From Candidatus Dojkabacteria bacterium (GTDB lineage Bacteria > Patescibacteria > Dojkabacteria > B142 > JAFGFJ01): DNA of 64,000 bases. The notes under the pieces were generated by a model. It saw only the letters and a list, made by a program, of their open reading frames with translations, was not told where the DNA came from and searched no databases. Shown here piece by piece: positions 9,228-17,600 of this stretch (its first letter is position 1; each line of letters starts with the position of its first letter). A program made the translations under genes and the position numbers. Location: positions 434,001 to 498,000 of the forward strand of contig JAFGFJ010000006.1 in NCBI GenBank assembly GCA_016931155.1, in the 5' to 3' direction.

Positions 9228-10670
9228 ATGCTTACACCTCAGCAGAAATCAATTATTTCCGATACCAATGCTCTCTACCTTGGAGTGAGCGTGTCGACTT
9301 TGACTGAAAATGCAGGTAAGGGTATAGCAAAAAAAATAGTTGAAAAATACGGAAAGGATAAGGATATTGGAATTCTTTGCGGGCTTGGGGGAAACGGTGC
9401 GGATGGTCTCTGTTCTGCAAGACACATGGTTGAAAATGGGGTAAAAAACGTAACCGTTTATCTTTTCGGCAGGAGTACTGACATTAAAAGTAAATCTACC
9501 CTACAGCAATGGGAAAAATTGAAATCTCTCGAAAAGCTTCAGAAAGATGTGAGAGCATTGGTAGTCAAGCAGGATTGCTTTGCAGACTCCGTTGAAAACC
9601 ACGATGTTTTCCTTGAGTGCCTTGTGGGTATGGGAATCAAGTCTAAAGATGGAAATAAGCCCAGGCTTACCAAAAGATTTGCAGATGTAATTAAAAAGAT
9701 AGTTAGAATGGACGGGAAAAAGGTTGCAGTCGATTTCCCTGTGCCGGGCTACAACTGGGATTATTCAATTTCAATGGCATATCCAAAAACTTCAGGTGCG
9801 GTAGTAGTCGATATCGGCTTACCAAAAGAGGCTGATCTTTACACTGGCCCGGGCGAGGTCAAAGTTCTTGAAAACCCAAAAAAAGAGACACACAAAACTC
9901 AGAATGGCAAAGTTTTGATTATTGGCGGGTCGGATACATATCACGGTGCGCCGATTATGGCATCAATGTCTGCTTCCAAGCTTGTCGGAATGGTCTATTT
10001 TTATTCAACCCTGGAGAATCGGGAACTTGTCTCCAATCTGAAAAAGGGACTTCTAGAGGTTATTTCTGTATCTGATAGTGAGCTTGAAAAGTATGCTGAT
10101 TATGCGGATGTGTTTGTGATCGGACCCGGTCTTGAAGATAATCTTGTAAACAGGGCTCTTGTCCGTTTTCTTCTCGAAAAATATCCTGAAAAGAAGAAAG
10201 TAATTGATGCAGGAGCGATTGCGATGTCTCCGAAGTCACTTTTGAGAAATGCAATTCTTACTCCTCATAGAGGAGAATTAAGATATTTGTTTCCCGACGA
10301 GAACAGCTTTCTGAGGAATGCAAAGACTGGCGGAGAAGCAGTTGAAGGAAAAATTAGAAGATTCACAAAGGAAAGTGGTTCTTGTGTTGTTTTGAAAGGC
10401 CATGTAAGTCTGCTTTTCGGCCCGAATGGAGAATTTAAAATGAACAAAACTGGAAATCCTGGAATGGCTAAAGGTGGAAGTGGTGATGTACTTTCCGGCC
10501 TGATTGGTGCACTGGCTACAAAAAATGAGCCATGGCTTTCAATGTGTGCAGGGGCTTTCATAAACGGAATGGCCGGTGATCTTTGTTATAAAGAGTTCGG
10601 TTATAATTTCAGTGCTACCGATTTAATTCCGAAAATCCAGCAGGTGATAAAGTGGGCAAAGGAAATGTAG
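9228..10670 (+). CDS. nnr: Bifunctional NAD(P)H-hydrate epimerase / dehydratase
   Basis: This enzyme repairs damaged NADH and NADPH hydrates. The N-terminal half is a YjeF_N epimerase domain (LTPQQ start, LGGNGADG loop). The C-terminal half is a ribokinase-like ADP/ATP-dependent dehydratase with NPGMAKGGSGDVLSG, where D420 is the expected catalytic Asp. I chose the ATG at 9228 because LTPQQ is the usual family N-terminus; an upstream in-frame ATG at 9183 would add 15 residues with no family match. Both domains look complete in the 480-residue product. Confidence 0.92.
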   Translation: MLTPQQKSIISDTNALYLGVSVSTLTENAGKGIAKKIVEKYGKDKDIGILCGLGGNGADGLCSARHMVENGVKNVTVYLFGRSTDIKSKSTLQQWEKLKSLEKLQKDVRALVVKQDCFADSVENHDVFLECLVGMGIKSKDGNKPRLTKRFADVIKKIVRMDGKKVAVDFPVPGYNWDYSISMAYPKTSGAVVVDIGLPKEADLYTGPGEVKVLENPKKETHKTQNGKVLIIGGSDTYHGAPIMASMSASKLVGMVYFYSTLENRELVSNLKKGLLEVISVSDSELEKYADYADVFVIGPGLEDNLVNRALVRFLLEKYPEKKKVIDAGAIAMSPKSLLRNAILTPHRGELRYLFPDENSFLRNAKTGGEAVEGKIRRFTKESGSCVVLKGHVSLLFGPNGEFKMNKTGNPGMAKGGSGDVLSGLIGALATKNEPWLSMCAGAFINGMAGDLCYKEFGYNFSATDLIPKIQQVIKWAKEM

Positions 10671-10752
10671 GACTTTTACTTAATTTGTGTTATCCTTTTT
10701 TAGTCAATTCAGCACTAATATTGCCTCAATCTTATTTTTTATCCTTTGTTCA

Positions 10753-11235
10753 ATGTTTGGCGACCTAAATAGAGTAGAAATAATTGGAAATGTCACACAA
10801 GATCTGGAGGTCAGATACACGGCGAATGGGGCGGCGGTAACGAGCTTTGGAGTTGCAACAAATCGAAGATGGAAAAAACAGGATGGAGATGAATGGCAGG
10901 AGCAGGTTGAATTTCATAATGTAGTAGTATGGGGTCAACTTGCAGAAGGTCTTGCACAAAGAGCGAAAAAAGGGACACGAATATATATTGCCGGACGTCT
11001 TGGAACCCGAAGCTGGGAAGACAAGGAAGGAAAGAAAAATTACAAAACGGAAATAACAGCTACCGAAGTCATTCTTCTTGATAGATATGAAAAAGGTCCA
11101 AGTGCAAACCTTCCTGAGGCAACTGTGAACGACAGTTCACCCAATGAGATTCCTGAAGACGAGCTGGAAAAGGGAGCAAAGGGTAAGAAAGGAAAGAAAA
11201 GTGAGGAAATAGATCCTGATGATTTGCCTTTTTAA
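10753..11235 (+). CDS. ssb: Single-stranded DNA-binding protein
   Basis: One OB fold covers about residues 1-110 (NRVEIIGNVTQD, VATNRRWK, FHNVVVWGQLAE, YIAGRLGTRSW), followed by a lysine- and acid-rich linker and the C-terminal tip DPDDLPF, the docking peptide for replication and repair partners. The ATG at 10753 gives the classic start MFGDLNRVEIIGN and 160 residues. The frame is open 22 codons further upstream, but that part is hydrophobic and not SSB-like. The gene stands alone and ends at a probable terminator. Confidence 0.95.
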   Translation: MFGDLNRVEIIGNVTQDLEVRYTANGAAVTSFGVATNRRWKKQDGDEWQEQVEFHNVVVWGQLAEGLAQRAKKGTRIYIAGRLGTRSWEDKEGKKNYKTEITATEVILLDRYEKGPSANLPEATVNDSSPNEIPEDELEKGAKGKKGKKSEEIDPDDLPF

Positions 11236-11279
11236 TTCCAAGAATCCTTAAGTAATCAATTCTTGAGTTTTGCTTGGAA
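11236..11279. terminator. Terminator-like nested hairpin between convergent genes
   Basis: CAAGAAT (11239-11245) pairs with ATTCTTG (11259-11265) around a 13-nt loop, followed by AGTTTT. An outer pairing TTCCAAG (11236-11242) with CTTGGAA (11273-11279) competes with it. It lies between ssb and the convergent nuclease gene and could serve both. Confidence 0.4.
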
Positions 11280-11304
11280 GTATTTTCTCATGTTAATGAG
11301 AGAA

Positions 11305-12213
11305 TCAGAATAATTGACACTTTAGAGGCTTTTCATCACAGGCAATCCCATCATGATCAGCGTCTCTAGCTTTACATCCGCAAGTATTCAACTGATACTG
11401 AGCTTCAGCACAGGAGGATATTTGTGAACAGGTCTTCGAACAATCACAAGCCCATGTTTCTACAGGCTTTGGAGTGGATATTTTGTAAACCAGACATCCG
11501 ATAGTACAACTCGCATCTTGAGCATTTCCAGTAAAAGTTGAACAATCCCAGTTTCTGTAGGTCACTTTTGCTTGATTACAAGCAATACATATTCTTGAAA
11601 CCTCTTCATTTCTCTTGCATTTACAAGCACTTCCCCACATTCCTTTCTCTTTTGATTTCGCTTCTGTCTCTATTGTTTGAAACTCTTCTAAATAATCCGA
11701 ATCTATCTTTGTGTAAGCTCGTGCAAATCCCTCTCTTACCATGTATTCATTTACAAATATTTCAGTTCCATTATTATCCTTTACCCAAAGGTAAAGTAAC
11801 GTTCGACCATATCTATCCTCTTTCCCTTGCTTGCTATCTTCTTCAATATAAACATTTTTTCCAAGAAGTAGACGTGATAATTCTGATGAAGCTTCTTCAG
11901 AATAACACTCAACAGGCTTGGCTGGATCGTTTTTTTCAGGTGAGTCGATGCCAACCAGTCTGACAGTAATGTCACTACCACTATAGTTGAGATGTACTGT
12001 ATCACCGTCAATAACGCTAAGGATCTGATATGAGTATTCTCTGACAGGCTCATCCAGTTTTTCCGTATTCACTCCTGAGATCTCCTGTTTCTCTGGCTGA
12101 ACGGGATTCTCCGAAAGAACCAACAAAGCAATAATAATGAAGAGTAAACAGCAAAATAGTAAAGGAATAATGATACCAGCACTGAGTACTATCAGGACTT
12201 TTTTCTTTTTCAC
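11305..12213 (-). CDS. Membrane-anchored thermonuclease (SNase fold) with Excalibur domain
   Basis: Start choice: the frame opens at a TTG (12226-12228), but that codon overlaps a GGAGG ribosome site lying 8 nt before a GTG at 12211-12213, so GTG is the likely start (302 residues). An N-terminal membrane segment (about 6-34) is followed by a staphylococcal-nuclease domain with catalytic residues R85, E93 (in GIDSPE) and R137 (in RYGRTL). The C-terminus is Cys-rich and ends in an Excalibur calcium-binding motif (DADHDGIACDE). It should cut nucleic acids outside the cell, plausibly to scavenge nucleotides. A TATAAT on the minus strand (12277-12272) may be its -10 element. Confidence 0.9.
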   Translation of the reverse strand: MKKKKVLIVLSAGIIIPLLFCCLLFIIIALLVLSENPVQPEKQEISGVNTEKLDEPVREYSYQILSVIDGDTVHLNYSGSDITVRLVGIDSPEKNDPAKPVECYSEEASSELSRLLLGKNVYIEEDSKQGKEDRYGRTLLYLWVKDNNGTEIFVNEYMVREGFARAYTKIDSDYLEEFQTIETEAKSKEKGMWGSACKCKRNEEVSRICIACNQAKVTYRNWDCSTFTGNAQDASCTIGCLVYKISTPKPVETWACDCSKTCSQISSCAEAQYQLNTCGCKARDADHDGIACDEKPLKCQLF

Positions 12214-12334
12214 AGATTGCTCCTCCAAATCTTAACAAAGGGGGGGTTGATAATCGGAAGTAACTATTACTATTATATTGTAGCATTTTTTATTTTTAAA
12301 AAGACACAGAATTGATGGCTGTCCTGTTCAAAGT

Positions 12335-12363
12335 TTGTTTTGCATAGGGATTTGTTAGATAAT
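12335..12363 (+). promoter_or_regulatory. Predicted promoter for proS
   Basis: TTGTTT (12335-12340), 17-bp spacer, GATAAT (12358-12363). The start would fall near 12370, about 70 nt before ATG 12440. Confidence 0.35.
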
Positions 12364-12439
12364 GGAGATAATTTCCCAAGAAGAAAAAACAAGGGAAAAC
12401 TTTTATATATGATCTGGTTTGCAAATTATACCTGAAAAA

Positions 12440-14155
12440 ATGAGGTATTCGAGGCTTTTTGGAAAAACTTTGAAGACAATATCAAGAGATATTGTTATGA
12501 AGTCTCACAAGCTTCTGACTCGAGCAGGTTTTATTTCGGAAAGTACTGCCGGGAGATATTTCTTCCTGCCTCTCGGTATGAGAGTTCATGACAAAATTAT
12601 GAAAGTGATTGAGGAAGAGATGGATAGGGCAGGAGCTCAGAAGATGATTACACCGGTTCTTCACCCACTTGAGCTTTGGAAGGAAACAAATAGAACAAAG
12701 ACTACAGGGTTTGAACTAATGAAAGTAAAAGATAGAAGAGGGGCAGACTTTGCTCTTGGGGGTACAGCTGAGGAGATGTTCGTTGATGTTGTCCGAAAAA
12801 ATGGGGTTTCATACAAAGATCTTCCAATGAACCTTTATCAATTTTCTACAAAATTTAGAGATGAGCTTCGTGCTCGTGGCGGTCTTTTAAGGGTTCGAGA
12901 ATTTACTATGAAAGATGCCTACTCTTTTCATGTTGATGAGGAAGATTTCAAGAAGGAGTACAAAAACATGTGGGATACTTATTCAAGAATTTTTAAAAGG
13001 CTTGGACTGGATACTGTTGTTGTGGAATCTGATAACGGTTACATTGGAGGAGAATACTGCCATGAGTTTGTTGTAATTTCTGATGCTGGGGAGTCGAGAT
13101 TTTTGATGACGGAAGATGGAAGTTATGCTGCACATGAGGATGTGGCAAAATTTAAGAAAGTAGGAATGAATATTGATGAAAAGGAAGAAGAAATGGTCGA
13201 GGTTGAAGCAAAAAGAGGTCCGAAAATGGAGGACGGGGTAGAACTTCACAAAAAACCTCTCTGGCAGCAGATAAAGGATGTTTTGTTTGTGGATGAGCAT
13301 GGAAGGTTTATTCTAGCAATAATCAGAGGCGATCTCGATGTAAATGAAACCAAGCTTAAGCACGTTGTTGATGTGGTTGACCTACGACACGCTTCTGACG
13401 ACGAAATACGAGATGTTGTTCATTCAGAGCCAGGATTTATTTCGCCTGTTGGAATAAAGGATCTGATTTGCAAAGATAAAAAGATTGTCGTTATTGCAGA
13501 TGACTCAATGAGGACAGTGAAAAATTTCTATGGAGGTGCAAACAAGAAAAATAAAGATTTATTTAATGTGAATATTGACAGGGATTTCAAGCCTGATCTG
13601 GAAGGGGATATTGCGATGGCTGAGAAGGGATATTTGTCTCCTGAAGGAAAGAAATTGGTCGACAAGAAGGGGATTGAAGTTGGAAATATCTTCCAGCTTG
13701 GTCTTCACTATTCCTCGAGAATGAAAGATGCCGTTTTCACGGATAAGGATGGAAAGGAAAAGCAGTTTTATATGGGTTGCTATGGAATTGGGCTTGGAAG
13801 GACAATGGCGACTATTGTTGAGATGATGAGCGATGAAAAAGGTATTATCTGGCCTGAGATTGTAGCTCCTTATAAAGTGCATCTTGTAAGGCTTGGGGAC
13901 TCGGGTGATCTAAAAACGAAGGCGGAGGAGGTATATGAAAAACTAAAAAGCTGTAATGTTGAGGTGCTGTATGATGATAGAGAAGATGTTTCTGCCGGTG
14001 AAAAATTTGCTGACGCTGATCTTATTGGCGTTCCAATTCGAATAGTAGTAAGTAAGAAATCTTTACTTGCAGGCGGAGCGGAGGTGAAAAAGAGGGGAGA
14101 GGAAAAGATAGGAATAGTTGAAATCTCAAGGATTGAGAAAGTATTGGGTTTGTGA
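12440..14155 (+). CDS. proS: Prolyl-tRNA synthetase (bacterial type, with INS editing domain)
   Basis: This class II synthetase charges tRNA-Pro. Motif 2 (FRDELRARGGLLRVREF), the bacterial DAYSFH segment and motif 3 (GCYGIGLGRTMATIVE) are intact. The insertion between motifs 2 and 3 is the full bacterial INS domain (RGDLDVNETKLKHVV), related to YbaK, which deacylates Ala-tRNA-Pro. The C-terminal anticodon-binding domain (VHLVRLGD to DLIGVPIRIVV) is complete. The ATG at 12440 gives 571 residues and the standard start MRYSRLFGKTLK; an upstream TTG at 12419 only adds unlike residues. The gene ends 12 nt from the convergent gene at 14168. Confidence 0.96.
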   Translation: MRYSRLFGKTLKTISRDIVMKSHKLLTRAGFISESTAGRYFFLPLGMRVHDKIMKVIEEEMDRAGAQKMITPVLHPLELWKETNRTKTTGFELMKVKDRRGADFALGGTAEEMFVDVVRKNGVSYKDLPMNLYQFSTKFRDELRARGGLLRVREFTMKDAYSFHVDEEDFKKEYKNMWDTYSRIFKRLGLDTVVVESDNGYIGGEYCHEFVVISDAGESRFLMTEDGSYAAHEDVAKFKKVGMNIDEKEEEMVEVEAKRGPKMEDGVELHKKPLWQQIKDVLFVDEHGRFILAIIRGDLDVNETKLKHVVDVVDLRHASDDEIRDVVHSEPGFISPVGIKDLICKDKKIVVIADDSMRTVKNFYGGANKKNKDLFNVNIDRDFKPDLEGDIAMAEKGYLSPEGKKLVDKKGIEVGNIFQLGLHYSSRMKDAVFTDKDGKEKQFYMGCYGIGLGRTMATIVEMMSDEKGIIWPEIVAPYKVHLVRLGDSGDLKTKAEEVYEKLKSCNVEVLYDDREDVSAGEKFADADLIGVPIRIVVSKKSLLAGGAEVKKRGEEKIGIVEISRIEKVLGL

Positions 14156-14167
14156 GCTTAGCAAAGA

Positions 14168-14629
14168 TCAGTCAACTTGCGACGGTGATTGCTCGAATAG
14201 ACCAAAGCTCTTTTTTCCCTGTTTAATATCTTCTATAGCTTTTTGGATATTTGACTCATTTTCCTCTATTTGTTTTAGCTCTTCATTTGACACTCCAAGT
14301 GCTACCCCAGGGAGATTAAATAAAGTGCAGTTTTCTATATCTTCTGAGTTTTTACACAATTCTTGAAGATCGGCATAAATCTTGATGAGCGAATCTGCCG
14401 AGAAGTTCTCGTTCGGTGTTACAATGTACCTATCTTCAGATCTATCATACTGAATATTATATTCACTATTTTCACGAATTGTTCTGGTGTTTTGAGTAAA
14501 CAAGAGAATAAAACCAAATATTAATGCGATAACCAGGATTCCCCCTATTATAAGTATTAATTTTTTATGCCTTTTGTAGAGAGATTTTAATCTTTCTGCT
14601 GTGTTTTGCTTTATATTATTTTTTGGCAT
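14168..14629 (-). CDS. Small single-pass membrane protein, unknown function
   Basis: The 153 residues comprise a basic N-terminus (about 1-23), one strong membrane helix (about 24-44) and an extracytoplasmic tail with a Cys pair near the middle. No family is recognised. It lies 32 nt downstream of the giant surface-protein gene on the same strand, so it may be cotranscribed and assist or anchor that protein; however, TATACA lies 6 nt before its ATG and could drive a leaderless transcript of its own. The positive-inside rule puts the N-terminus in the cytoplasm. Confidence 0.65.
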   Translation of the reverse strand: MPKNNIKQNTAERLKSLYKRHKKLILIIGGILVIALIFGFILLFTQNTRTIRENSEYNIQYDRSEDRYIVTPNENFSADSLIKIYADLQELCKNSEDIENCTLFNLPGVALGVSNEELKQIEENESNIQKAIEDIKQGKKSFGLFEQSPSQVD

Positions 14630-14661
14630 GTTATTTGTATAATTATTCCTCTAAATAATTA

Positions 14662-17600
14662 TTAATTGGATGGGCATGACTTTGACCCAATATAAAAAGG
14701 TACTGGTCTGTAACTCCCGATGTTTCGGGTAAATATATTAACTGTTGAATTCGGCTCTCCGTCTGATGATACAATTCCTCCTCCACTCGCAAATAATTGT
14801 TGGGAGCTTCCACCGTCAAGTAGAATTGCATTCTGAATTCCGTCAGTAATCATTTTCTGTGCAAGAGCCTCTGACGTGTATTTTGAGCTATAGGCAAAGA
14901 GCCTTCCATTGCTATCCCATCCGATCGCAGAGTAGGGAGCTACGACTGTCTGGAAATTTGCCAGCTGACCATTATTTATCAGTAGAATACCGGAAACACC
15001 GTTTCTGAGACCTCGGGTTGTCGACTTTACTGAATTAAAATTCGAAGTCTGATTATAAAATGGTTCGAGGTTAATTAGACCCAGTTTCCCTTTTTGAGCA
15101 AGCATTGATAAACTTCCAAAATTGTCTGCAACTGCTATTGCCGCCTTTACAGCGTGAGCGACGGGGCAGCCTATGCATGGATTGTACTGATCTCCATACA
15201 AGCCAATCGCAATATTTCCGCTTCCGTAAAAATTCGAATTAATTGCAACTTTGGCTCCAGTCTCTTGGGCGAATTCAGTAATGCTGTGGGAACCTCTGGT
15301 TAGGGAATTTGTTACCAGGTTATCAGGATCAAGCTCGACTTTATAGTGACCTGGTTCTATTCTTGTGGCTGTACAACTACCTTCTGGTTGCGGATTTTCA
15401 CTATCTGAGTCATTCTCGTTGGACATTTTTTCAAACAAGCCTCTGACTATATTATCATCTGCTGTATCAACACTATCGATAGTGCCGCAATGGTTGTCAT
15501 TCAATAGATGCTGTGACCCTGCCCGCTTTTTGCAGACCAGTGAAGATGCTGGAACAGGATCGTTCTGTTTTTGCCCTGGCTCTGGTGCTACTACATTGCA
15601 TCCAAGTATTTCCCCGAATATGAGGTAAGGGTCTACATTTTTACCGTTGTATACTGCAGTTATATGTGTATGTATATCTCCCCACGAATATATTGCTCTT
15701 TTTTGATCGTAATACTGTGCAAATTGCGGATCAGCAAAGGTTGCTTTTTCTCCAGAGTAACTCATGTCTGGATCAAATGACATGTAGGCAAGCCTTTCAC
15801 CTGCCATAAGATGAGTTTCAGTCGAGGGGATTGTTCCTGCCTGTAGATGCTGGAATCTATACTCCACTCCCGAGTCGCCCCTGAAATTGACTACTTCACC
15901 AAGATACCCACCCTCATAATTGCTCGAATATGTACTAGTAATAGTACCGGATTCTGGTGCTACTATCCTCATTTTGTCCTCGTAGATATAGCTACTGTAG
16001 GGTAATGGATACAAGTCCAGAGGAAGGTCGTGAACTCCTAGGTATGGGCAATGAGTATAGCTTCCAAAAGGTCCTTGAAAGCATCTATGGTCAGTTCCTC
16101 CTCCAGCTCCAACTGGACAGGCTAAATCACCGATGTAATCACGTTGTTTTGCATCATCTCCGTCGACCCTGTCGATGGGACATATCGGACCTGTCATGTT
16201 CGTATCAAGTCCAGTGAAATAGCTCTGAGCAAATCTTGCCCTGTTTATTGCATTGAAACAGTAGCTGTGGCCACAGCCTCCATAGTAACGCTCTGCGGCA
16301 TTTGATATATCATTATCTGTCCATTCGTTTTCCGGTATATAAGGACCGGTTGTTGCTCTTTCTCTACTAACCCTTTGATTTGCTGCTATCTCCGAAAGCA
16401 TGACAGCCATAGCACATAAAGAATCACCTACTCTTTCTCTGCTGAAATGCTCCTGAAGAACAGAATTTATTCCCTGATCCAGAGCACTATCAACAAGTCC
16501 GGTTGTGTAATTTTTTCCAGTTGATCTGTCTGTAATTCCAAGGTGCGAAATACAGGCATCAATAAGAGCTCCGGTATCAGTATCAGAGCTTGATCTGTAC
16601 CAGTACGTATCAGTAAGAAGAGCGGTGAAGGTTCCCGGCATGAATTGACCTACTCCTTTTCCCTGGCCGTCTACAGTGTTTGTGTCTTTGTACATTGCGA
16701 GCTCATATGGGTCACCTGAGCATTTATCCGTGAAGTCATATACCGGTCCACTTCCGTCTGCTGTTCCCAGTGCAGGGAGGATGGATGAGTGGGCGGCATC
16801 AGAGTACCATTTGGCGTGACTTTCGGAGCATCTTGTCCAAGTCTCATTGTAAGCAATTCCCCATAGAACATACCAGGGGATTCTGCTTCCGCCTGACTGG
16901 GAATTTATAAAGTCGGCAACCCTTTTCATAAGTGACTCGTAATTACCCAGGACTTTACCCCCTTCAACACATATATCTGGTTCATCTACTGGTGTTTCCG
17001 TAAGCCCTGCCTGTCCGAATGTCCCTGCTATCTCTGCCTGGGACAAAACTCCCTCATCAACCAGCCAGTCGAAAAGCGGGTCGGCAGTAGTATCACTTGC
17101 AGGTACCAAACAGTCTTCATCAGCTCCGGCGTTTGAACAGAGAGGAATTCTTTCTTTATCAAGTGGATCGTTGCCACTTGGTGTTCCAATAAGGTCTCCA
17201 GTCTTATCTATTACGTAATCAGTCCCCACAGCTGCAATTCTTGCATACATTCTGGGAATTTGCCCAATCCAGGGAATAATGTAATAATCTCTCCCTTCAC
17301 TTTTACCATCTGCAAGTTTGAAGAAACCTCTATAAAAATCTCCTGCTTCACAGTAAGTTGGTGCAGAGATATTTTCTACTAATACTGGTGTCAAAGGATC
17401 TTTTGGGTTGAGACCATCATAAATTCTAACAGTAAGTGGTACTTCGATACCGACATTTGCGTTGTGGATTACACGAAATCCTGAGGTTGTGTCGCTATTG
17501 CTTTTTGTATCAGAAAGCTCTTTCCTTGTTCCCATTCCATGGAAGAATAATGCTTCATCCAGGTACGCACCCGCAAGAGCTCTCTTCATTCCATCTAGAG

